A stretch of 64,000 nucleotides of DNA from positions 3,581,501 through 3,645,500 of the forward strand of contig JAHQIY010000008.1 in assembly GCA_019054805.1 (NCBI GenBank), read 5' to 3'. The notes beneath the pieces are model-generated. The model ran no database searches. It saw only the letters and a list, made by a program, of their open reading frames with translations, and was not told the origin of the DNA. The position numbers and the translations under genes were made by a program. Numbering within the stretch: position 1 is the first letter of the stretch; each line of letters starts with the position of its first letter. This stretch comes from Brachionus manjavacas (lineage: Eukaryota > Rotifera > Eurotatoria > Ploima > Brachionidae). This document shows, piece after piece, positions 1 to 11,898 of the stretch.

Positions 1-181
1 GAATTAAATTTTTTTTTTAAGGATCATAGTTAAGTAATTAAAATTAAAAATTAAAAATTCGATAAACTATAGCTCAGAATATAGCAAATTTTTTATCAAT
101 TTAAATAAATTTAAATTTAGATGCTTCCTGTTTTCATTGTTTAAATTAAAAAGATAAAGTATAAAGTAATTTTTTTCTTAG

Positions 182-3100
182 AATGAATCAAACGGAAACT
201 CGTCAAACCAACTGAGACAAATTACCAATCAGTCATGTCTTAGTGTATACTCAATATACAACCTTCCGATTCGAACCCAATACTTGCTAAACTCTCACGA
301 TGACATTGAGAAATTAAATGTTCTTGACCTGTCAAGATATTTTGATAGCCATGGTATGCCAAAAAAGTTAAACAGCGAAATTCAACTATATCTCAGTCTC
401 CCATATTATCTGACAGACTTGGCGCTAATAGACGCTAGTTTGATGAAGTCTAACATGATTTTGTTGGACAAACACCTAAATGAAGAGTTCCAAAACGCGG
501 ACAAAAGCCCTGATTTGAGTTCCATGTGCTTATTTGACTATTTAAGACTTTATTGTGCACAACACGCAACCAATACTTGTGACTTGAATGTGATCAATTT
601 GAACAATTATAGATCAAAATCGACTCAAATTAATCTATTGAGTAACAAATACTTTAGACGTGCACTGGGTGTAATCATTTTGAATGACTTGTTAAATGTT
701 AAACAAGCGAGCAAGTACTCTTACAATAGCTATAACAATTTTTTGCCAGGCTATAACACTTTCGTGGTAGGATAAAAATTAAAAATTAAAATTTCTATAT
801 TTAAAAAAAAAATAAAATAAAGATTTATCTATCCGAGGGTCAAATTGAAGAGGAAAATTGGGATGAACTGTTGTGTCCGGACACCATAGATGAGAGTGAC
901 TACAAGAATCTGCTAGAGAGAAAATTGCTAATGTCAAATTTGACAGAGTTGTTTCACAAATATTACAAACTAGATAAATCCATGCAATCTTACAGATTGG
1001 AAATAGATTTTTTCGAATCGGAAGTGTTTGATAAAGATATGAAGGTGTTGTATGAATTTTTTAGAAAAGCTGAAAATGAGAGTGTGGACCCGGGCAACGA
1101 GATGAGCTTTGGTCTAAAGTACCTTAAATCAATTCAGCAACAAGAAATAGAAATAATTGTTAGCCATGCCGAGCCCCAATCAATTATTTGGGTCCATATG
1201 ACCAAAGTGGACTTTGCATTCAATCGAACTTGCTCGCATGAATTCAATGGTTTGCGGTACACCAAAATGCTCAGGCTGCTTCAGTCCAAAGTTTTGACAA
1301 ACAAGTACAAACACTTTGCCGGCGAGAATCTTAACAGCTCTTCGCATGGCAGCCCTCAGACTATACTTAACGATTTTATCTACAATTCAGTCAAGTCATT
1401 GATCGATAAATTGACTTTCGAGTTAATCAAAAATCAAAATCAAATAATAGCATTGAGTAAGCATTGGAATAAAATTAATAAAATTTTTTTTAATATTTTT
1501 TTTTATTTCAAGAAATTGATAAGCAATTAGCGAACGAAATTTTCAAACACTACAATTACTTTAGTTATTTGAAAAGATCCTACTTTGGAAATTCTTATTC
1601 ATTTAAATTAGAGTCTATGCTAAACGATTACCTGAATGATAAAACTTCAGCTTATAGCCACCCACTAGTTGTGTTCAATGAGAGCAAATTAAGTTGCCAA
1701 GATCCAAGTCATAACGAAACAATAACTTATTTTGATATCTTGATGTCCAAATGGCTCAATAAATTGATAGATGCTAATAGCAAAAAAAATGATCTAAATA
1801 CAAAGTCTTCTATCATTTATCGCTATTGCAATCATTCAATACTCTCGTCCGATTTGACCACTTTGCTTCAGAGTGTTTTGCATCAACTCTGTTACATTAT
1901 TGAAATTCATGAGTCATGTGCATTTGATGTAAGTTTTTACTTAAATATTTGCCAATGTTAAGTTAAGTTTCAAAAATAACCAAAGAATGTCACAAAAATA
2001 AAGAATTTAGAAATTTTTTTTACTAATTCAAAAAACGAATGCTAAATCGATAACTAAAAATTATTTCTTGAAAATCTTTTTTTCCGAGACTATTTTCACA
2101 TTTTAAAAATTTAGAATGATTCTTTCTTATTTTGAAAGCTTATTAATTGCCTTTACTTGTTTGGAAAATATTCTGAATATGATGTAACAGTATCTATGTC
2201 CAAATCTTCATTAAAACAGACATGTGCATGGTTGGACGATCATGTGAATTTTGGAACAAAAAAAAAAGAGCAAAAATGAAAAGCTTTTTTAAAGGACCAA
2301 AGTTGACCGAATATCAAGAAAAAAATCAAAGCTTTCACAATTTTCATTCTAAAATTTCAATTAAAGTTTCTGTAAATTAAACTTCCTGAAAAATTTTAAA
2401 TGTGACAAAAATTTAATTTTATTTACTATATTAAAAAAAATTAATTAAAAATTAATTTAAAAAAATTAATTAAATTAATTAGATAAAAATTATTTACGCT
2501 AAGGTCAGCTTAAGCTCTTGCTCAAACAATAAGTCTTAGATCAATTTAACCAAAATTTTGTAGAATTTGATTTTGCAAGGAATTACCATTTTCTGTTCTT
2601 TATTCTAAATTCTAAATTTCACAGTAATGAGCATTATTAAGATCTTAGATTAAGTGCCAAATTTGAATATTTTTATCCAAAATTTACAATGCCAAGTTGA
2701 TCATGTTATTTAAAAAAGCATCCAAGTTTGTGGGATTATTATGGGTGGTATTAAAAGCAGTAGCTGAAAGTCAGTCATGAAACAATGAAAATTGCTTTGA
2801 TAGTCTAATATTTTTTTTTTCGAAACTTTATTTTAAAAAATAAGATAAAATACAATTTGTAATTAAAATAATATTCTTCGCTAGAAATGTTCATCTCCCA
2901 TTTTTCTGGTAGAATTTCGATCTCTCGCTCAGGCTGTTTTTGAAGTGAAATATTGACTGATGTCTTCTTTGATTTCCTCCAAGTCTAAGTAACTTTTTTC
3001 ACTGAGAAAGTGCTGCATGGATCAGAAAAATGATAATCTGAAGAAGCCAAGTCTGATCAGAGAGCTGGGTGAGATAAGATTTCTCAGCCTAAATACCCCA

Positions 3101-6100
3101 TAGAGTTCCGAGTCTTTTTTGCAACATGTTGCCTAGCGTTGTCATTTAAAAGAACCACTTCTTTCTCTCCTAAAATGTTTTGTTTATAAAGCGTGGCTCA
3201 AACTAATCAATTTTTGTGAATAAAGATCTGCGCTTATCGTTTGCTTGGTTCTAATAGCTGATAATAGATGATACCCTTCTGATCCCACCAAACACAAAAA
3301 TGACCTTTTTTCCATTAATTTCATGTTTCGTAGTAGATAAGGGCGTTTGATCAGGATCGAACCATTGTTTTATCATGACCTGGTTTACATTTAAAAGAGC
3401 AAGAGTTGCCCTTTTCAATGATGTATAAAATGACATAAAAGTTTAATATATTATCTTGGATGAGATTTTTTTATTTAAAAATCTACGAAAAGCTTGTTAA
3501 ACAAACTAATAATAATAATAATAAGCTACGGCAAGCAAGCAAGCTTGCAGAGGCGGTCTACTAGGAGATCGCCTATGGTAGCACATTACGCAATAAAAGG
3601 AAAATCACAGAAATAAGAGAAACTGATAAGATTATGTAGTCTAATAGACATTATTGGTAACTTTGAACTTAAGTTGGCAAAAATTTTATGAATTGTGGGT
3701 ACGATTGAAGAATCGATAAATATCATGAATAATATTGTCCATTTGAACCATATCCCCTCTATTTTCTCTTTCTAATAGTGAAATAAAATCCAAGACTCTT
3801 AGATTTCTCTTTTGACTTTTGGAAAAAAAACTGATCAAAGATACCTACAGATATTGAGAAATAAATACCAGATGAGTACCGATAATTCTAAATAAAGATG
3901 ATAAAATATTAATGTAATAAGTATTATATGAATAGTTTTTGAGTTTCGATTTCACTCAAAAAGAATTATCTACTGCTTTAGCTTGTGGAAGCTTTACTCG
4001 TTTTAGGTCGTATTTTTTTTACTTCTATTATTGAGTGCATAGTGCCTCCATTAGGTAAAACATTTTTTTTTATGAGACAGTGGGGTAAATGACTTGGATC
4101 ACTTTTTTTAAAAAAGTATTGTTATATTTTCGTGATTCAGAGTTAACAATAATTAAAATGCAAATTAAAATACCAATTAAAATTTTTCACTTGTCTAAAA
4201 TTGTGTAAATTTCATGTGACTCGAGGCTATTTTTAAGTCTTCAAGTCAAAGACATCACATTAATTTTGAAATCGCATAAATGACAAAAAAATAGCACTGA
4301 AATAAAATCTTCTGATTTGTATCGAACTGTGAATTTGTTTAAAAAAAAAACAAATTTTTAGACTATTCTAAAAAATATCTAAAATACCGAAAGATAAAAA
4401 AAATTATTTGACAGGATTTATTTGTTTTTTCAAAATTTGATGAAAATAAAATAATTCAAAATAAAAGTTAAAGAAATATTTTTATCTTTCTAAAAGTAAA
4501 TTAAAATTTAATTTTCAAAAAATTGTGACATAAAAATAATAAAAAAATTAAAAAAAATGCAAAAATTTTATCATTTAAATATTAAAAAAATTAATAATTT
4601 AAGTGTCCAAAATCACTAGTTGATAACATATCAATTGGACTGAACAAATATTTTTCGAAAAGCGAGAACGAACACAATGAAATAGTGATAATACTAAACA
4701 ATCTGAATAGTTTGATCAAATCGGACCATGAATGCCGGTTAATCGAAGCATTTATAGAAAATTTGTACTCTCAAATGTGCCAATCAAGGCTCAAACTGGT
4801 AATTACATTGTCAAATGTGGACCCATGCACAACTCTTTTGGACAAGTTGTCCAAGATTTTTACTGATTCGGCCCAAAAAGTCACAAATTCTATTGAATTT
4901 GATTTTGTTGATCAAAAATTCAAAACTCAATTTGAAAAACTAGAATCAATTTCGAACAAATCAAATTTACAGTCCATCTTCTCACTTATCAAGTATCTGC
5001 TGAGAAATTCACGCTACGGTGTCAAACAATCAGAATGCATTGAACTTATTTTAAATTCAAATTCATCTTCAAATCTCAACAAATTCGAAATTTCTCATCA
5101 ATTCAGCCTTATTTGGTATGCAATCAAATATTTTACCAATTCGGTCAGCATTTTAAATGAAAATAACCAAATATTGTACAAGCTTAGGTCTGACAACAGC
5201 TCAATCAGCCTAGACTACAAAGATTTTATATACATGTTTTACAATAGATCTGATCCAAATCTGAGCCAAAGAACAAATTTGATCACAAATTTTAAAAGTC
5301 GCGTATTTCATGAGCTTCCCAGCAGCTTTTATCTATCAAACCAGGAAGATGGCGAATTTAAGGAATTTTATTTGCGTGAGTTTATTCTCAATCCGAAGTG
5401 GATTCTGAATAAATCGTTTATATGCTCAAGCATTTTATACATTCTGCATGATATAAACTTTTATAAATCTATGGAGCCGAATCAAAACGAGCACTTGAAC
5501 AAATTTGAAAAATTTCTCTACCAAAATTTGTACAATTTAAACCAAGATCAAAATCAGCTTTATTTGATGGCAAAATTGGACACTAGATTGGAAAGTATGC
5601 TCACTACCATGGAGTTTATAAACAAATCGGCCAATTTAAACTCGCTGCCACAATTTTTTATGCTTGGTGGCCAATTTTTGGACAAAAAGAGTCTCATTAA
5701 TTTGAACCAACTAAGCAAAGAGTTAAATTATTTCAGCAAGGTGGTTTTTCTGGACAAAGACTATTTTTTGACGCTGTCTGAGCAGCCTTACAATGAGATA
5801 AAAATTTGGAAAGTGAACCTAAATGGGTTTATGAGACACGATCTCGAGTTAATAAGAACCATAAAGTTTAACAAGACACCCAAAGACGTTCGCCTGATAA
5901 ACAAACACATCGCTGTGGTGCTAGTTGAACGAAATTTGCATTTGATCAACTTGAACAAAGCTTCTCATCTTCTTGATTTAAACAGCACAATGAATCCGAA
6001 TTTGGCGCTTTTCGAGCTCCACGACTCGAACCACTTAGTCCTCTTGGCCAGGAACAGATTGAGTGTTATTCTAATGAAACTGCCACCTATTGAAATGGAA

Positions 6101-8386
6101 GCTGACAACGATGACAAAAAAGTTCCTTTAATAAATTCGAACAGTGAAAATATGTTTTTGTTCAAAGTTGGCGAAGATCGCTACCTAAACAGCTTGCTAG
6201 TGAGCAAAAATGGAAAAATAATGGTATGTGGTGATGAGGTGCAAAAGCCTTTTCCATTGCTAGTGTGGAATTTAAATCAGCGAAAGTTAATTTACGATCT
6301 GAGGCAGCAAAAACACGAGTTTATAACTTCTATCTCATGTATTAGTTCATCTGGAAAATATGTGGTTTCTGCTTGTCAGGTATGCAAAAACTTATTTTTA
6401 AATTTGAATCATTATATTTTTTTTAAATATTTTTGTTAAAATAATTAAAATTTAAAAATTATTAACAAGTTTTTTATAAGTTTAATGAATTTTTGAGTCG
6501 ATTAGAGCGACCACATCATTTATTTTAACATACTAATTTATTTGATTTTTATTTTATCGCTTTTCCTTATTTTATAATCATTTTAAAATTTAAATAATTT
6601 TTTGAATTTTATCTTTGGGTTTTTCAATGTATTCATTTAATGAATCAGATTAATCATCCGAGCTTTACTTTTTTTATTTTTTAGGAATCCAATTTGATAA
6701 TTTTCTTTTATTATTATTTTAAATAACTGTAAAAAAATCTCAAACATACAAAAATCTATCTATTACAATTACGGTATAATAAAAAAAGATTTACATAAGT
6801 TTTATTTTTATAGCTTTGTGAATTTTCATATAAACTTTTCAAAAATTAAAAAATTAAAAAATTAAAAATTCCATTTAATTTATTTAATTTGATAGTATTG
6901 AGCTTTTAAGCTTTGATGATGAGACAATCAATATTCTTATTTAAGAATTTAAATTTTGTATTGGAATTTTTGTATGGAAATTCACAATGCTTGTTTTTTT
7001 ATTTTTAAAATTCATAAAAGATTGACCATCTTAAAATATTAAAATTAAAAATTGTGTTAGAAATTTTTCTTAATCTTAAAAATAGTAAAAATCAGTAATG
7101 CAGAGATACAAAGATTTTGCCATATTCTACCTTAATTTCCGTGATTTGACAGAATTTAGGGATAATTCACGTAAATTCCCAAAAATCCTAAGTGAAAAAA
7201 TTCATGAATTTATGGTAATTTACAAGAATTATCGTAAAATTTTGTCAAACAACGAAAATTAACGTAAAAAGTCCCAAAAAATAAAAATTCTTTTTTTTTG
7301 AAAAATTTGGTAAATTTTGTTTAAAAAAGTTATTTTCTAAAATTCGTTGAATTAATTTTATTTTATTTTTTATTACAAGCATACATAGAAAATAAGGTAA
7401 AAACCAAAATTTAAAAACATCAGTTTCAAAATTTTCTTAGGTTTTTTTCCAAGCTAAAATGGAATTTCTCTCTAATAATTTGTTTTCTAATAATTCAAAA
7501 AATTTACAATAATCTTCCAAAGTTTTTTTTTCGTGTTTGTTTTACCAATTTATACATTTTTTAAAAAATTACATTTTGAAAAAATTTACCAAATGTTACA
7601 AAATTAATATCGTAAAATATTGTCCAAACACGAAAATAATCGTAAAAATATAGTAAAATATTAAAATTTGAAAAATAAAATAATGCATTGGTTAACTTCC
7701 AATTTTTTTCCTAAATTTTTATTAAAAGAATAATTTTTTTTTTTTAAGGAGGAAGGCGAGTCAAAAAACTGCCTCATAGTCTATGATTTAACAACTGGTC
7801 AATTATTCAAAAAGCTTAAGGCCAAAGAAAATTTTGTTTGTGTTGAGATAAGCGAAGAAACAGGTGTTATAATTGCTTGCTTAGAAAACTCACAAATATA
7901 TGTGTACAATTTAGAAGACGGTTCTAAAAAGTAAAATTTTTTAGATTATTTCAGAACTTGTTTTTCATTAATTTATCTATTTTGAGGTTTTCGATCAACT
8001 CGAATCGGTTTCCAGTAAACAAAATAAAGCTTTTGGATTCAAACAAACTGTTTAAAAATCATTTTTTGACCTATGATACCCATGGCTATGATCTGACTGT
8101 TCGTTTGTGGGATTTAAGCAAAGGTGATCAATTGATTTCATCTATCACGTGTCCATCGAGGATCGTATCACTTGAAACTAATGCTTCAATGCATTACTTT
8201 GATGATTCGGAAGATTGCCCCATTGTTGACCACATTTTGATTGCCGCTTGCTTGTTCGGAATGAGCAATTTTTTCATTTTTAAACTTGATTACTACACAA
8301 ATATCAAAAAAGAGACTAAAGTCGAAGTTAGCAACTACAGTGATGATGCAGCTCTGAATGGATTGGTAAAAGATATAAAAGTTTAA
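182..8386 (+). CDS. NWD1/NWD2-like NACHT and WD-repeat protein (5' part outside the window)
   Basis: Six exons join in frame: 182-766, 823-1456, 1513-1928, 4604-6379, 7749-7930 and 7987-8386 (3993 nt, 1330 residues plus stop). The first begins after a splice acceptor (cttag), so the N-terminus lies upstream. Exons 1-2 resemble the pre-NACHT region of NWD1/NWD2. Exons 3-4 correspond to the NACHT segment: a beta strand HPLVVF (from 1659), a strand-helix SSIIYRYC and LLQSVLHQL typical of the RFLGTS/LLRSLC part, then VIILNNLNSL at 4685-4714 where Walker B should be. Exon 4 continues with the winged-helix-like part and the FNPKW-type linker, then degenerate WD repeats (IWKVNLNG, LVWNLNQRK, IVYDLTTGQ, VRLWDLSKG). 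NACHT-WD proteins are cytosolic oligomerising scaffolds. The usual glycine/lysine loop after the first strand is absent here, so nucleotide hydrolysis is doubtful. Family identity comes from recalled similarity of layout; the stop at 8384 could be bypassed by splicing at GTAAAA near 8366. Confidence 0.68.
1929..4603 (+). other. Large intron of the NWD-like gene (2675 nt)
   Basis: Donor GTAAGT at 1929 and acceptor TTTAAG ending at 4603 join two exons in phase 0. The adjoining introns of this gene are 56 nt. The interior is AT-rich and non-coding apart from a mariner relic on the minus strand at about 2880-3436 and a short GC-richer piece at 3524-3590 beside an AAT microsatellite (3509-3523). 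Confidence 0.7.
2880..3436 (-). pseudogene. Mariner transposase relic
   Basis: The minus strand encodes pieces that line up in order with the C-terminal half of mariner transposases (Tc1/mariner superfamily, DD34D). First comes WFDPDQTP...HEINGKKVIFVFGG (about 3290-3390), the segment normally reading W-x-P-G-Q-x-P...GKKVML-x-WWD. Next is VVLLNDNARQHVA (about 3120-3160), containing the second catalytic aspartate in its HDNARPH context. Then SDLASSDYHF, the SPDLAPSDYHLF region with the third aspartate, follows after an in-frame stop. MQHFLSEKSY and DLEEIKEDISQYF complete the match. Pieces lie in more than one frame with several stops, so the copy is dead. I could not define terminal inverted repeats or a TA duplication. 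It sits antisense inside an intron of the NWD-like gene. Confidence 0.8.
6380..7748 (+). other. Intron of the NWD-like gene (1369 nt) with repeat content
   Basis: Donor GTATGC at 6380 and acceptor TTTAAG ending at 7748 keep the WD-repeat reading frame. The intron carries a dispersed-repeat copy near 6895-7010, also found near 37 kb and 52 kb, and a diverged 40-bp direct repeat (7231-7270 versus 7609-7648) built around ATCGTAAAAT and CGTAAAAA. No open coding segment is visible. Confidence 0.65.
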
Positions 8387-10589
8387 GTCAATAACATAGA
8401 AGAAAGCTGAAGAAAATAATTTTTTTATCATTTTAGATAATAATATTTTTTTGGTGGTTAAGTAAAACATTAACCATTTTTTTTAAATAATTTTAAATGA
8501 CGAATGAATTTTTTCATGTTTTTATTTAAATTGTCAAATGTTGGTTCACGACCTTTAATTACAAAAATGGAAGAATTTTACATGCTTTTTGCTCAACTAA
8601 CCGAATTAAAAGTCTTCTCTTTAACTTATTTTTTTCTAAAATTAATTTGTTTAAAAACAATTTCAAAATATTTAAACAAACAGTTGTATATTTTTTATTG
8701 TCAGGCTCAAATGCCAAATATTTTTTTGTTTTGATAGCGTACAATTTTGTAAATTCGTAAAAAAATTAATTTTTCTACAAATAAATTATTTAAAAATTTT
8801 ACTTCAAGTTTTTTTTGACAGAATTAAAACCAGACTTGTTTTTAAGTCACAGTTTTAAGTCTAAGTCAGAAAAATTTAAGTCAAAGTTATGACTTAAATG
8901 TTCGTAAAATAAGATCAATAAAGATATTTAGAATCAAACTTTTAAATCCTTAATTTAGACTAAAGGCTTTTGTTAGATAAAACTTTCATCAACAAAATTT
9001 CCATTATTTAACTTACATACATATGCATCAAAGATTAAATCGCTAGAGAGTAAAACTAAAAAATCTCTACTAAAAAAAAAAAAAAAAAAATTATCTAAAA
9101 TATTCTCCATGACTGTTTATAAAAGTAAAATTTTAGACTATATTTACAGGTGAACAATTTTTATTTAAAAATTAATAAATAAATTTTTGCATTTTGATCA
9201 AGTTGAAAAAAATGATTATTATTTTGTTGTTGTTGTCTGTATTGCCTACCTGAAATTTTACCTTTTTGAAAAAAAATTATGAAGATATTTACTGCTTGGC
9301 AATATGCGTCAGGATAAATCAAAATTAAAATTTGTGTGTCTGATGCACACATGTTTAAATCAAGAAAAGAAAAATTATTAAAATTGCATAAACCGTCACG
9401 TCTTGAATGATAAAACGAGCCAGAACTTGTAATCTGAGTACGCAACTATTCATTCAAAGACTTTGCTTTATACACAAATAATTGAATAGAAAAAAAAAAC
9501 ATAAAAAAATATTTTATAATTATTTTCAGAATTTTTTTAAGCATAAAATAAAGAACAAATTTTTTAGCTGGTAAATAAAATGAGATTGTTAGTTAGTTAG
9601 ACTTAAAAAGTATTACGTAAATGAGGAATTTAAATACGGGTTTATCATAACATATTGTAGCGTTTAAATCAATTTAAACATAGCTGTATTTGATTTGAAC
9701 TTATTTGAATTACATAATGCCTTGAAATTAAACTCCAAATAAAATAATTATGGAATTATGAAGAAAGTAACATTAAGTAAAATATTGACAAATTGTTTTC
9801 CTATACAAGTTTTTTGCTAATATTATAAAGCTCATTAAAATAAATGAACAGCCACCCTCCTCGTTTTCTCATCCGGGCTGGGGACCGGCAATGGCAGAGT
9901 TATGACTGAAAGCTAGTGGGACGTTCATCATAAACAGCGCCACTCATCCGAGCACTTAAAATTGGCTGCGAACTCGGCAACTATTTACAACTTGGCTTGG
10001 AACCACAAACCAAGCGACACTCTCTCTTTTTACAGAAGAGAAATGTCTTAACTTTAAGCTTCCAAATTCTCATATCCTCAGTGTCTTTGTTTTAACATAT
10101 TTTTAAGCATTTACAGGGCATTTATTCTTAAAAGTTTTGTTACACAATCTATTAACCTGTTTCTAATAATTCCTTATTTCCTAGCCTTTATTTCTACTAG
10201 ATTTACTTTATTCTCTTCATTCACTTTGTTTCGATTGATTTAAATATCTAGTCTTGACTTTTTGATGCTTGCAATAAGCTCAGCTATCTTCAAAAGTAGC
10301 TTTATTAAAAGGACTTTTCTCAAAGTAATTTGACTTTTTTCTTAAATTGGAGAAAAAAAAACTAATTTGTATTGCTTTTTAAAATTTTTGTTATATTTGT
10401 GATCTGATGGTTTTTTTTTTTGAATTTTTTTGTTTGTAATTTAAAAAAATCGAGCTATTAAATTTCAAACAAGTCATGGCCAATGATTATATTTTTAAAA
10501 AGTTTAATTTTTTCTTTTTTTTATTTTAAATTTTAATCAAGCTAAAATATAAAGCTAGAATAAAAATTAAAAAAAAAAAATTTAGATAT
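8387..10589. other. Intergenic AT-rich DNA with one GC-richer island
   Basis: This separates the NWD-like gene (+) from the AIG1-like gene (-). It consists of AT-rich sequence with homopolymer runs (for example A-rich 9071-9090). Short open frames at 8504-8734 and 9161-9445 have no domain or splice support. The one stretch of different composition is about 9848-10025, listed separately. Confidence 0.6.
9848..10025. repeat. GC-richer island, possible fragment of a non-LTR element or SINE
   Basis: About 180 bases are clearly richer in G+C than anything within 2 kb. On the minus strand it contains CCGGTCCCCAGCCCGGATGA followed by a GAGGAGGG string. I associate such strings, from memory only, with conserved non-coding parts of invertebrate non-LTR elements. 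No open frame, A/B box pair or target duplication could be shown, so its class is open. Confidence 0.3.
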
Positions 10590-11898
10590 TTAGAAACATC
10601 CTCTTGGCTGTGTTTGAATGCTTGGCATTTTTGAAACATTTTTCGCTATATCAATTACTATACCTGCTGCATTTTCAACTAGATCAACTCCGTCTTTAAT
10701 TAAATTAGTACTTCTTGTAAATAAGTCTTGTTCATCTTTTTTTACTATTGGACCCTGTTGAGAAATGTTTGTGCTCACTGTATTTTCTTTTTTTTTTCCA
10801 ACTTGATTCTTATTTTCTGTTAATTTCTCGATTTTGCGATCTCTTTTTTTTAATCTCTTCTCAAATTCTTCCAATATTTTTTGTGAATTTGATTTTTCCT
10901 CTTCAATTTTTCTTTTCATTTCTTTTATTTCTTGACTCTTTTTATCTGCATCAATTTTCATCTGATTCACCATTGACTCAGTTTTCTCTTGAAAATGACT
11001 CAAATCGTCTTGATGTTTTTTCTTTAGGTCATCAATATGCTTATTCAGTTCTTCAATTGTCAAGTCCAATCTTGCGATCCTTTCTAATTCCAACTTAAAC
11101 GCCTTCTGCGAGCTTTCAAATATCTGTGTTGAATAGCATATTCCATTGTTCTTATTCTTTGTATATTTTATCTTGTCAATAAGTTCTTTTCTTAGACGCT
11201 TCAGCTGTTCACTTTGCATGCCAAGTGTATTATTAAATCCAATATATCTTCTACCAAAGTCATTTACAAATTTATTCAGCTTTTCGTTGTCTCTGATAAA
11301 ACTGTCAAGTGACATACCATCTCTTTCTAAATCGTCTAATCTTGTGAACAGAACGACACCATAATCGTTAATACTCTTTCCTAAAAATATTATTTTGTCA
11401 ATAAAAAAGAATATTTTAAAGAAAATTTTTTTTAAATACCAAAAAATTTAGATATAAATTCAATTGTTTTTTGCTCTTCCTCAGTAAATCTGGTGATGCT
11501 GATCACAATTACGAAAGCATCTATACCCGGATAAGTAAACTCCATTACATTTTTTAATTCCTCAAAAATTTCATTTTGTTTTCTTTCTGTATCAAACAGT
11601 CCTTAATTTTTTTAGTTTATTATTAAGATTATGGTTAGATTTATTTTTTTTTTAATCTTTAATTACCTGGTGTGTCGACGACTAGATACTTTTCATCGGC
11701 AACATTGGTTGCAACTGCTTGGCAATTATAAGTAACACTTTTTGAAGAAACTTTGGATTCGAAAAATTTAGTTCCAATTAAGTTGTTAATTGATGAACTT
11801 TTTCCATTGCCAGTTTTTCCGAGAAAAACAACGCGTGTATGATCTGTATAGTCAACTTCTTTTTCTGCTCTTTTAACCATTTTAAAATTTCCAAACAA
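10590..11898 (-). CDS. AIG1/GIMAP-like GTPase with coiled-coil tail
   Basis: Three exons on the minus strand, 11667-11898, 11440-11601 and 10590-11380, join in frame to give 394 residues from ATG to stop. The AIG1 (IAN/GIMAP) GTP-binding domain is at the N-terminus: G1 GKTGNGKS (residues 27-34), a switch region with conserved threonine, G3 DTPG (75-78), the AIG1-typical ITRFTEEEQKTIEFI helix, and G4 TRLDD (144-148) after VVLF. From about residue 220 to 330 the protein is a charged coiled coil rich in K and E, followed by a short, possibly amphipathic helix near 355-385 and the C-terminus QTQPRGCF. No transmembrane segment or CAAX box is visible. AIG1 proteins act at membranes in immune or stress responses in several lineages; that role here is inference. 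Introns are 65 and 59 nt. Confidence 0.85.

Noticed and set aside
9161..9445. 94-codon minus-strand open frame with a Gln/Asn stretch
   Set aside because: The Gln/Asn run reflects a TTG/TTA microsatellite; no domain or exon structure.
10748..11364. Plus-strand open frames over the AIG1-like gene
   Set aside because: They are Phe/Leu/Ser-rich mirror frames of the coiled-coil exon on the minus strand, with no independent support.
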